Positions 6,646 through 13,774 of a DNA stretch of 21,751 bases are shown here, one piece after another. The stretch comes from Euryarchaeota archaeon UBA171 (GTDB taxonomy: Archaea; Thermoplasmatota; Poseidoniia; Poseidoniales; Thalassarchaeaceae): assembly GCA_002497295.1 (NCBI GenBank), contig DANO01000008.1, positions 1 through 21,751 on the forward strand, written 5' to 3'. Under the pieces are notes generated by a model. The model was not told the origin of the DNA and did no database searches. It saw nothing but the letters and a program-made list of their open reading frames with translations. Made by a program: the position numbers and the translations under genes. Within the stretch, counting starts at the first letter, position 1. Every line of letters begins with the position of its first letter.

Positions 6646-9254
6646 TCTATCAGATCCTTGATAAGGTCCTCAACTGAATCGGCAGGAGGTAGAGAATCGC
6701 GTTGAATGGGGACTCTACTTTCCGAGGGCAAATCCTCGATTTCTCCAATCACGTCATCGATGATCCCCTTGTCCAATGCTAGATTAGAACGCGCAATCTC
6801 CTCTCTGTTCTGAATAATCTTTTCTTCTTCAGTTCGCCTAAAACCACTTGAAAACTCTTCTGCTGTTATTGTTGAGCTAAATTCCTCGGAGGCGAGGTTC
6901 TCGATTTTATTCCGTTTCAATATCCTTCTAAACTGAAATAGCCCTCCGACACTGAGTAAAGAAATCAGGACCAAGAATATTGACTGCAGCAAACCCATGT
7001 CTATCGAAGTAGAAGCTCCATCGCTACCTGCAATGAAGTCTCCAGAGAACGTACACGCCGCATTGATCAATTCTGAAGGATTGCCAGCTGGAGACGCAGA
7101 AACTTCCATACGAACCGATCCGTCACTCGAATCTGACCAACCGCCAATATTCGTAGACTCACCAGGGAGTATTGGTCCGATTCGAATGGAGCGCTCATTA
7201 TTCTTCGACGAGTCTACGATGATACCATGTTCTCCATCTCTGTCCAGATCAATTGAGAGGTCGACATAGTCGGATTCCATGCCTATATTCGATATGACGA
7301 CTTCTAGCAGCAATTCACCTTCATCATTCGTCGTACACGAGGTACTGCCCGTGATTACGATTTCCGCCTCAGATCGAATTCCGATGACAATACTCTCGGA
7401 GTCGATTATGAGTCCTTGCGTCATGAGCCTAATCTCAATACCTAGGTCATCATTGGCGGGAGAGCCACTTCCAATGCCCATGTCCAAAGTAATCTTACTT
7501 TCCTCTCCACTTTCGATTTCTAGTGTTTGGATGCCGCTTATGCCCATCCAGCTCGGGGCCCCTTCCACGTCTACCGAGTATGTCGTTCGCCCCTCACCCC
7601 CATTCCGTATTGTCACATCTAGACTGCATTCGTCGCTGGGTTCCACGTAAGAGCAATCATCTGAATCAATCTCCATGGATCCGGATATCCGTGTTGAAAT
7701 CATCGCGCCCACTTGAACAGACTCAGTGTAACTCCCGCCAGAAGGAGCAACTCTAATCTCAAAATCGAAAAAACCAGAAGAATCGTCTGAGGATGCAAGT
7801 TGGATCCTCACTGTCACATCCTTCCATGGCCCCACGCCTGTTGTCAATGACGAATCTAGCAATATCGCTCCCCATCCATCTTGTGAGATGATGCCGCTAC
7901 CCACATCAGCGGAGATATCTCCTTGACCTACGATTCCAACATCGATGTTGTCAACCCCATTTCCTTTGTTCAAGATTCCAACTTCTAGTATCGCAATAGA
8001 CCCCGGGGGCATGGATAGCGATTCTCCGCCGGAGGTTATACCCGCGTCTCTTGTACGGCCGACTTCGAGTCCAAAAGACCACTGATCGCTACCTCCAACT
8101 TCATCTAGCACGGTAACAGTCGCGTAGTGTACTGATTTCCATTCTGGTGCGAGAGGCCCTGGATTGGGTGCGTGAATTAACGCTGAAATTGAAACCCCTA
8201 CATCGCTATCGACATTGATCACCCTTGCACCAGGCTGTACAGTTGGATCGCTCCATTCCCAGCCCCATCCCTCTGGCAGATCGACATCCAACAAAGCGGA
8301 ACGGGACACCTCGCCATAATTACGTACGAAGATCGTGATTCCTATTGATGAGCCAGGCTGAATTCCATAGGTTCCTCCAGGTATGTTATCGAGACGAATC
8401 TTGGGCCTTGAATCCGAGCGAGGGGGGTTGAAATCAACCATATTGTCCACTGCCCTCTGCGATACATTCTCGAGATATGATGCTGTATCCTGATCGATAT
8501 TAGGGGGTCTGTCAGAACTATCGCAGACCTCATCCATCAGGGACAATAATATCGTACATGATACCAAGTATGATCCCTCTTCTGACGCATTAACTCCATC
8601 GTTCTCGTAGAGCCTCGAAAACTGAGAATTAGCATCCAATGGATCGGAGCCAGATTCCAATACGTCTCGATAAACCGTATCATACGCCTCGTCCGTAGGA
8701 ATCGCAAACTGGATGCCTGCTGATGAACCCTCCATCAAAGACATTGAACCGTTCTCTATTGCTTGATTCATGGCCTGAAAGCTCCCATGTGTTATGGGTC
8801 GTGTCGAGTCCCCCCTCATATGCGCCCACGGAATCAACAATACCGGGTCGCTAGGCATTCCCTCTGCGATTGAAGATATATCTGCCATCGAACTAGAAAG
8901 TGAGCCAAATCCTGATGATGTCGGATGCTTGGAGATTTCAGTCGCTTCCGGTTGAAGTAGCAGGTAGTCGGATTGCGTCGAAAGAACCTCTTGCCAAGGA
9001 CTAAGCCCTTCCGTGTAGAATGCAAGATGTCCAGCGATGCCCAGGCTTTCCCCCGTTACGGCCTCAACGCTGCTTTCGGTCGTTCGTGACCCTATAATCC
9101 CTTGAAAAGTTGCAGATATGCTCTCCGTCTGCCTGTCCCCTATCATGACTACATCGAAACTACCCGACAGTTCATCCTCCGAAGTTTCAGCCTGCACCTC
9201 TCCAAGGGGGGCGCTAGAGATGACGAGCATCAGTACTGCTAGGAGACTCCTCAC
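6642..9254 (-). CDS. Membrane-anchored surface protein with degenerate SGNH/DUF4886-like domain and beta-sandwich repeats
   Basis: 870 aa. Signal peptide at residues 1 to about 22 (cleavage near V-Q-A/E). Residues ~30-245 resemble the SGNH-hydrolase-like DUF4886 pattern: a first strand V-V-M-I-G-D-R-Q-T (35-43), D-Y-L-L-L-Q-P-E-A (97-105), V-L-L-I-P-W-A, A-I-P-T-D-E-A-Y, and L-Y-E-N-D-G-V-N-A-S-E-E-G-S-Y-L (215-230). In active relatives the first block has a nucleophile Ser and the last has D-G-x-H-P-S; here these positions are Arg41 and Asn222, so hydrolase activity is doubtful. Residues ~290-745 are CARDB/NEW3-like beta modules. One TM helix (755-775) is followed by R-R-I-L-K-R and an acidic ~88-residue cytoplasmic tail. 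The start is GTG at 9254, with no good SD; a TATA-like stretch about 25 nt upstream suggests a leaderless message (inference). It overlaps rnhB by 4 nt. The SGNH assignment is from memory of motifs and needs a profile search. Confidence 0.7.
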   Translation of the reverse strand: MRSLLAVLMLVISSAPLGEVQAETSEDELSGSFDVVMIGDRQTESISATFQGIIGSRTTESSVEAVTGESLGIAGHLAFYTEGLSPWQEVLSTQSDYLLLQPEATEISKHPTSSGFGSLSSSMADISSIAEGMPSDPVLLIPWAHMRGDSTRPITHGSFQAMNQAIENGSMSLMEGSSAGIQFAIPTDEAYDTVYRDVLESGSDPLDANSQFSRLYENDGVNASEEGSYLVSCTILLSLMDEVCDSSDRPPNIDQDTASYLENVSQRAVDNMVDFNPPRSDSRPKIRLDNIPGGTYGIQPGSSIGITIFVRNYGEVSRSALLDVDLPEGWGWEWSDPTVQPGARVINVDSDVGVSISALIHAPNPGPLAPEWKSVHYATVTVLDEVGGSDQWSFGLEVGRTRDAGITSGGESLSMPPGSIAILEVGILNKGNGVDNIDVGIVGQGDISADVGSGIISQDGWGAILLDSSLTTGVGPWKDVTVRIQLASSDDSSGFFDFEIRVAPSGGSYTESVQVGAMISTRISGSMEIDSDDCSYVEPSDECSLDVTIRNGGEGRTTYSVDVEGAPSWMGISGIQTLEIESGEESKITLDMGIGSGSPANDDLGIEIRLMTQGLIIDSESIVIGIRSEAEIVITGSTSCTTNDEGELLLEVVISNIGMESDYVDLSIDLDRDGEHGIIVDSSKNNERSIRIGPILPGESTNIGGWSDSSDGSVRMEVSASPAGNPSELINAACTFSGDFIAGSDGASTSIDMGLLQSIFLVLISLLSVGGLFQFRRILKRNKIENLASEEFSSTITAEEFSSGFRRTEEEKIIQNREEIARSNLALDKGIIDDVIGEIEDLPSESRVPIQRDSLPPADSVEDLIKDLIE

Positions 9255-9273
9255 ACAACTTGCTTACAGCGAA

Positions 9274-9289
9274 GTGATATGAGTATCAC
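9274..9289. repeat. Perfect 6-bp inverted repeat, possible operator/promoter of the downstream surface-protein gene
   Basis: GTGATA-TGAG-TATCAC is a perfect inverted repeat with a 4-nt centre in the 58-bp gap between pheT and the surface-protein gene. On the minus strand it overlaps an AT-rich CATATCA stretch centred about 25 nt before the GTG at 9254. A promoter with an overlapping operator, or a small terminator hairpin for pheT, are both possible. Confidence 0.4.
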
Positions 9290-9293
9290 CCGT

Positions 9294-9306
9294 AGATGCT
9301 GCATCT
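9294..9306. repeat. Second inverted repeat in the pheT downstream gap
   Basis: AGATGC-T-GCATCT is a perfect inverted repeat around a single central base. It lies 4 bp from the repeat at 9274-9289 and 7 bp past the pheT stop. A one-base centre argues against an RNA hairpin and in favour of a dimeric protein-binding site, if it is functional. Confidence 0.3.
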
Positions 9307-9312
9307 TGGCTA

Positions 9313-11061
9313 TCATGCAAGAGGGTCGGGAAGTAACTCTGTGAGGGCATGTACGTCGAACTCTCCTGCGTGTACGGGTACCCTCAGTCCGAATACTGAT
9401 GATATGGAGGGGTCAATCTCGCCAAAAGAGCCTATCTCCCGACCCCCTATATTCACGACTGCAACCCTCCCCGCAAGCCATGGGCCATATCCTGGAGCAC
9501 CCTCAGAAAGCACAATTTCGCTTTCATTCGACCCTAAATCACGGAGGAGGGAGAGAGCATACCCCTTTGCTGATGTGAACCCGGCATTCCTTTCAGCGCA
9601 TGCCCATGCTACGGAGGTCGAGTTGTTGTGGTCTACGACTATAGCGCCGAGTTCGAAGATTCGATGCGGCAACTCGTGATGTCTATTCGCTGCAAGAACT
9701 GACAGCAGTGAAGGAAGAACGCTCTGTCTCAATATCCCGTGCTCTCGCGTGATGGGGTTCCTGATCCGAGTCACAGCACCTCCAGAATTCAAACGAACTG
9801 CCTCGAAGTCCCGCGCCTCGCTTGTCAGGGTGAGTGTTTGCACCTCGTGGACCCCCAGCGCGCGGATTGATTGTCGAATCCTTCTTTCCATGGATGCCCC
9901 CTCAAGGGGAGAGCCGGGGAGATTCATCTCCGAGTTTTGTGCAGGGAGCTGATCGAGACCTATTCCTATTGCGATATCCTCGACGATATCTACGGGGTGA
10001 AGTATATCGAACCTCCATGACGGCATTTCAATGACATAGCCCGGCACGTCCTCGTGTTCGCCGTCCCATCTCGAGCCCCCCGATGCCGAACCCATATTTT
10101 CTCTACCAACCAGATTGCCCCCCATTCTGGATATCGATGAGCCAACTGCTTCGTGACCTGGGTCCTCTCCAAGTATCATCGATACCAGTGTAGTTGGCAC
10201 AAGATGCTTTACTGGTTCCATGTCGATGCTCCATGTCGAACCATCAAATTGGGTGACCTCAACTGATTCAATGACCCCACCTCTCTCCGAGAGCGACAGC
10301 GCAATGAGTCGTATCGCTGCGATACACGCACGCCTGTCCCATCCCGTGACATCGATTAGGAAGTCCGTTGTCCCGGTAGTCACAGTAGTTGCAACCCCGT
10401 TTATCACCGGCGGGAAGGATATCACTCTACCTTCGGAATCCGTAATCAGCGGAAATCCTTCAGAAGGCTCGACCAGATGCGAGTATTCTCTTCCCTTGGG
10501 GTGCGATTCAAGAATTCCCACAAGAGTCATTTTTTCCTCTGCACCAAGTGGTGTGAATGCTGAAGACCCATCATCTGAAGTTACTCTGAAAGGACCCTTT
10601 ATGTTGTTTAAATCATGAACGCCTATTGACACTGCACGCCTGCGCCTCCCAAGTGTAGTATGCAGTTTCTCCTGATGATCCATCAGGGATTGGACAAATT
10701 GATCACGCTGGGCCTCGGATGAACCCTGATCGACGCCTCGTACTATCGCTGCAAAAACTTGCGGCCTAACACCTTCCATGGTTGGATCGACAACCATACT
10801 TTCCATTCCTTTCTTCACTTGTAGTGAACTAGGTGAAGTAATGCCCCCGAGGAATGACCTAGCGGCGCGTGCCATCGTTTCATGAGATAGTAAATCAGGT
10901 CTATCTGGGAATATTTCGATTTCTACCTCCTCGGAGTCACACCTTTCTACAACAACGCCGATTTGGGAAAGCCTCTCCCCCCATGAAGCAGCATCATGAG
11001 TGTAGCCATTAGATTTCTGAACTTCTTCAAGAAGAGAATGTTGGAAGGTGACTGTAGGAAT
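9313..11061 (-). CDS. pheT: Phenylalanyl-tRNA synthetase beta subunit, probably initiated at an AUU codon
   Basis: Beta subunit of the class II (alpha-beta)2 PheRS, which carries tRNA-binding and B3/B4 editing modules and supports the catalytic alpha subunit (pheS is not in this window). Archaeal-type N-terminus P-T-V-T-F, then E-V-E-I-E-I-F-P-D-R-P-D-L-L-S-H-E near residues 46-62, and a B5 domain with P-S-W-R-F-D-I-L-H-P-V-D-I-V-E-D-I-A. There is no N-terminal OB/EMAP-like domain and no C-terminal anticodon-binding domain, as expected for archaeal/eukaryotic beta. The family starts at M-P-x-V-T; the matching codon here is ATT at 11061-11059, 7 nt after a perfect GGAGG. The only conventional in-frame starts upstream are TTG 11145 and ATG 11139. 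Both lack an SD, overlap the preceding gene by 77-83 nt and add an unconserved Cys/Arg-rich extension. The stop of the upstream gene (11063) is 1 nt away. 582 aa if started here. Confidence 0.93.
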   Translation of the reverse strand: MPTVTFQHSLLEEVQKSNGYTHDAASWGERLSQIGVVVERCDSEEVEIEIFPDRPDLLSHETMARAARSFLGGITSPSSLQVKKGMESMVVDPTMEGVRPQVFAAIVRGVDQGSSEAQRDQFVQSLMDHQEKLHTTLGRRRRAVSIGVHDLNNIKGPFRVTSDDGSSAFTPLGAEEKMTLVGILESHPKGREYSHLVEPSEGFPLITDSEGRVISFPPVINGVATTVTTGTTDFLIDVTGWDRRACIAAIRLIALSLSERGGVIESVEVTQFDGSTWSIDMEPVKHLVPTTLVSMILGEDPGHEAVGSSISRMGGNLVGRENMGSASGGSRWDGEHEDVPGYVIEMPSWRFDILHPVDIVEDIAIGIGLDQLPAQNSEMNLPGSPLEGASMERRIRQSIRALGVHEVQTLTLTSEARDFEAVRLNSGGAVTRIRNPITREHGILRQSVLPSLLSVLAANRHHELPHRIFELGAIVVDHNNSTSVAWACAERNAGFTSAKGYALSLLRDLGSNESEIVLSEGAPGYGPWLAGRVAVVNIGGREIGSFGEIDPSISSVFGLRVPVHAGEFDVHALTELLPDPLA

Positions 11062-11062
11062 T

Positions 11063-12565
11063 TCAATCCCTCCTCGTCCATGTCGGCAACGGACGTTCCA
11101 AACCCGCCAGCCTGAGCCCTGTTTGCATGGCAGTCCCATGATCAATCGCCCTAAGATTGGATCTATTCACCTCAGAAAAAGACGTCACACCCATTTCTCT
11201 CAGGATGCCCCTGATTGCCCCATCAACCACTTCATGCCCTCCTTCCAGATCAGGAGATACCACGACATCAATGCCTGCACATTTCGAAATCACAATAGTA
11301 TTTGCTGAGACTGCCCCTTCTAGCCGAATCATGATCGAACGCCCGCCTGCCGCCAGCCCAGACTTCTTGCTAGCCATACCTATCCTAGGGAGCGCAATCG
11401 TAGCCCCTGCCCCATCCAAACTCGCGGCATCCACTAAGATCCCGTCAAGATTAAGATCAACACATCTGCGAGATAGCTCTTCGACCCTGTCGACACGATC
11501 GGCGAGTAAAACAAGGGATCCTGGATCCATCCTACTTCTGATTGAGACTATTATGGAATCCAACTCAGCATCATTGAGTCGAGGGAGATCGTCGAGATCA
11601 ACAATCACTCCCAGACACTTCAAAGACTCCTTCTCGAGTTTAGCAAGGGTCGCATCTCCAACCACGAGTAGGTCCCCATGTTCGGGAGTGCCCCTGACAA
11701 TGCAGGGACCAATTCCGTTGGCATCATCAAGAATCGGAATCCAAGGTCTTTCCAGAACCAGTTCGTGGCTGTCTTCCTTCGGCCCCCTTACATGGATCCC
11801 AGTTTGAACATCGACACACGAATCGATACGGCCAGATCCAGAACCAACGACTCCGATGCCTGAGAAACTCCCTCCTCTGTCGACAGAAGGTTGCTCATCT
11901 ATGAGTGGGGCATCGCCTGCGTTTAGGACAAGAGAGCCATCCGGGATATCAATCCCCAATGACGACATCAAATCCAGGGCATCCTTGGCCATATTTTCGG
12001 AACCTCTTCCAGACACAACCCCCTGAGGAACATTGCCGCAGCCTCCGCAGATAATTATCTGTCCGCCAGTCATCCCAATACCCGGGTTGTCTCCGGATGA
12101 TCCGATTATTATCACCGTACCCCCAGACATCCCAGAACCGGCATTTGAACCCGAATCGCCTCGAATGAGAAGTGTGCCACCAGACATCCTGGCTCCGGCG
12201 TTATCATCGCTAGATCCGTGAATCACTATCGAGCCACCGGTCATTTTGAAACCCACACGCGAGCCAGCATCCTTCTCCACCACCAATCTACCAGAGGACA
12301 TCCATCCGCCTGCCATCGACGCAACAGATCCTTGCACGGTCGCAGTCCCTCCTCGATTCATCAGCCCGGCGCCTTCTCCGAGATTTCCAAGGAGCAGTGA
12401 CCGCGACTCATCTGGCAGTAGGCTGAGCGCACCAATCTCGCCGTTTTTCGGCTTCTCGTCACCTTCTCTGCCCCATCCTATGCGTACGAGTAAATCACGC
12501 TCAATGGCCTGAACAAGCATCCTGTCCAGATCGCGATTAAGCTTCTCACTTCTATCGGACGCCAT
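11063..12565 (-). CDS. GXGXG-domain protein with glutamate-synthase-like half barrel
   Basis: 500 aa. Residues ~60-190 form the GXGXG right-handed beta-helix seen at the C-terminus of glutamate synthase large subunits and in formylmethanofuran dehydrogenase subunit C: successive turns G-x-x-M-x-G-G-x-I-x-I-x-G with M-T-G-G, M-S-G-G, M-S-G-G and M-T-G-G. Residues ~300-475 resemble part of the FMN-dependent glutamate synthase barrel: L-D-G-I-L-V-D-A-A-S-L-D-G-A-G-A-T (373-389, compare D-x-I-x-I-D-G-x-x-G-G-T-G-A), then a glycine-rich strand and C-A-G-I-D-V-V-V. No Cys cluster for an Fe-S site is seen, and the domain order is opposite to GltB. The ATG at 12565 is chosen because the TATA-like element at 12622-12629 would place the RNA start near 12600, past the in-frame ATG at 12607. 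First gene of the leftward block, 1 nt before pheT. Biochemical role not assignable. Confidence 0.7.
   Translation of the reverse strand: MASDRSEKLNRDLDRMLVQAIERDLLVRIGWGREGDEKPKNGEIGALSLLPDESRSLLLGNLGEGAGLMNRGGTATVQGSVASMAGGWMSSGRLVVEKDAGSRVGFKMTGGSIVIHGSSDDNAGARMSGGTLLIRGDSGSNAGSGMSGGTVIIIGSSGDNPGIGMTGGQIIICGGCGNVPQGVVSGRGSENMAKDALDLMSSLGIDIPDGSLVLNAGDAPLIDEQPSVDRGGSFSGIGVVGSGSGRIDSCVDVQTGIHVRGPKEDSHELVLERPWIPILDDANGIGPCIVRGTPEHGDLLVVGDATLAKLEKESLKCLGVIVDLDDLPRLNDAELDSIIVSIRSRMDPGSLVLLADRVDRVEELSRRCVDLNLDGILVDAASLDGAGATIALPRIGMASKKSGLAAGGRSIMIRLEGAVSANTIVISKCAGIDVVVSPDLEGGHEVVDGAIRGILREMGVTSFSEVNRSNLRAIDHGTAMQTGLRLAGLERPLPTWTRRD
11069..11074 (-). promoter_or_regulatory. Shine-Dalgarno AGGAGG that sets the pheT start
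   Basis: AGGAGG on the minus strand lies inside the last codons of the GXGXG-protein gene. The 7-nt spacer leads to ATT at 11061. A TTG at 11066-11064 is also close but is out of frame with pheT. The element supports re-initiation right after the upstream stop. Confidence 0.7.
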
Positions 12566-12621
12566 CGACTCCCTCGGCCCGTCCCCTGCGTGGCATGTCT
12601 TGAGCATGACGGGATGTAGGC

Positions 12622-12629
12622 GATATAAT
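12622..12629. promoter_or_regulatory. TATA-like element in the divergent region, possibly serving both directions
   Basis: GATATAAT (ATTATATC on the minus strand) is the only strongly AT-rich box between the GXGXG gene (start 12565) and gap (start 12677). With the usual ~26-nt archaeal TATA-to-start distance it predicts starts near 12600 (minus) and 12652 (plus), giving leaders of about 35 and 25 nt. Use in both directions is inference; a second weaker AT stretch (TTGATATC, 12648-12655) is too close to the gap start codon. Confidence 0.45.
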
Positions 12630-12676
12630 GCCGCTAATCGCCCAATCTTGATATCCCTCCGAAGGTAGTGGGTGTC

Positions 12677-13714
12677 ATGTCCTCGGTGAGAGTGGCCATC
12701 AATGGCTTCGGAACGATAGGAAAGCGCGTCGCTAGAGCAGTACAGGCCCAGCCTGATATGAGGGTCTCTGGAGTCACCAAAACAGGTCCAAGTCACGGAT
12801 GCGGTCTCGCACAGAGGCTAAACCTCCCATTGTATTGTACAAGCGACGACCGAGAGGATATTGCAGCCTTCGAGAAAGGAGGTTACCGCGCTGAGGGCGG
12901 TCTGAGCGATTTGCTGGCTGATTCTGACATCGTGATAGATTGCGCTCCAGGGAAAATGGGGCATGCTAATCATCAGAAGTACGTTGATGCTGGAATAAAG
13001 CACATCTTCCAGGGAGGAGAGAAGCACAGCCTCACCGGGCTGAGTTATACATCTTCTGCCAACCACAAAGAGAACATCGATGTCGATGGCACCAGGGTCG
13101 TTTCTTGCAATACAACAGGCCTTGCGAGAACCCTAGTTCCGCTGAGGGACGCCGCGGGAGAGCTATCGGTGGAATGTACGATGATACGTCGCGCAGCAGA
13201 CCCGGGCGACTCCAAGAAGGGACCAATTAACGCGATAGCCCCGGTCCTGAAAGTTCCGAGTCATCATGGTCCCGATTTGATGACTGTGGCAGGGGGAATC
13301 GGAATTACAAGCCTTGCAGTAGCCGTACCCACTACGATAATGCATGTCCATTCGATTGTCGTCGAACTTCCGGACGGCCATGGGATGACCACCGATAGCG
13401 TTCTCGACCTATGGGCCAAAACCCCTCGCGTGATTTCCATGTCTGGTTCTAGAGATAAGATCCCATCCACTGCAGAAGTTATGGAGATGGCACGAGATAT
13501 CGGCCGCCCATGGGGCGATTTACATGAGATATTCGTATGGACCGATGGTGTAAGTCTGGATGGCAATACATTGAGATATTTTCAGGCCATACATCAGGAG
13601 AGTGACGTGATCCCAGAGAATGTCGATGCTGTCCGTGCCCTCATGGGCATTGAGCACGATTGGAGAGCTTCGGTTGAGATCACGGACACTTCGATTGCGG
13701 CTTCTCTGGTTTGA
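12677..13714 (+). CDS. gap: Glyceraldehyde-3-phosphate dehydrogenase, archaeal type
   Basis: Phosphorylating NAD(P)-dependent GAPDH of archaeal glycolysis/gluconeogenesis, interconverting glyceraldehyde 3-phosphate and 1,3-bisphosphoglycerate in the cytoplasm. 345 aa. Rossmann motif V-A-I-N-G-F-G-T-I-G-K-R at residues 5-16. Active-site block V-V-S-C-N-T-T-G-L-A-R with the nucleophile Cys144; archaeal homologues often have a second Cys where this one has Ala149-Arg. The H-H-G-P-D region and a T-T-I-M-H-V-H-S block match the class II archaeal family rather than bacterial GapA. The ATG at 12677 is preferred over GTG 12668 because it gives the family N-terminus and leaves AAGGT at 12662-12666 as a plausible SD. 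Transcribed divergently from the GXGXG gene; the subtilase gene starts 60 bp downstream. Confidence 0.95.
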   Translation: MSSVRVAINGFGTIGKRVARAVQAQPDMRVSGVTKTGPSHGCGLAQRLNLPLYCTSDDREDIAAFEKGGYRAEGGLSDLLADSDIVIDCAPGKMGHANHQKYVDAGIKHIFQGGEKHSLTGLSYTSSANHKENIDVDGTRVVSCNTTGLARTLVPLRDAAGELSVECTMIRRAADPGDSKKGPINAIAPVLKVPSHHGPDLMTVAGGIGITSLAVAVPTTIMHVHSIVVELPDGHGMTTDSVLDLWAKTPRVISMSGSRDKIPSTAEVMEMARDIGRPWGDLHEIFVWTDGVSLDGNTLRYFQAIHQESDVIPENVDAVRALMGIEHDWRASVEITDTSIAASLV

Positions 13715-13753
13715 TGCCAATAATGCCCATTCCCCCTGAAGGGTGAAAAGTCT

Positions 13754-13763
13754 GGCCGCGGCC
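13754..13763. repeat. 10-bp GC palindrome upstream of the subtilase gene
   Basis: GGCCGCGGCC is a perfect palindrome, 11 bp before the ATG at 13775. A palindrome without a loop cannot form a stable RNA hairpin easily, so it may be a protein site or chance in a GC-rich gap. There is no clear SD before the subtilase start. Confidence 0.2.
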
Positions 13764-13774
13764 CCCGCTAGAGT

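Noticed and set aside
11062..11145. pheT starting at TTG 11145 or ATG 11139
   Set aside because: No SD, 77-83 nt overlap with the upstream gene, and a Cys/Arg-rich extension not expected in the family.
11157..11807. 216-aa open frame on the plus strand inside the GXGXG gene
   Set aside because: Shadow of the real minus-strand gene; no family motif and no gene-like start context.
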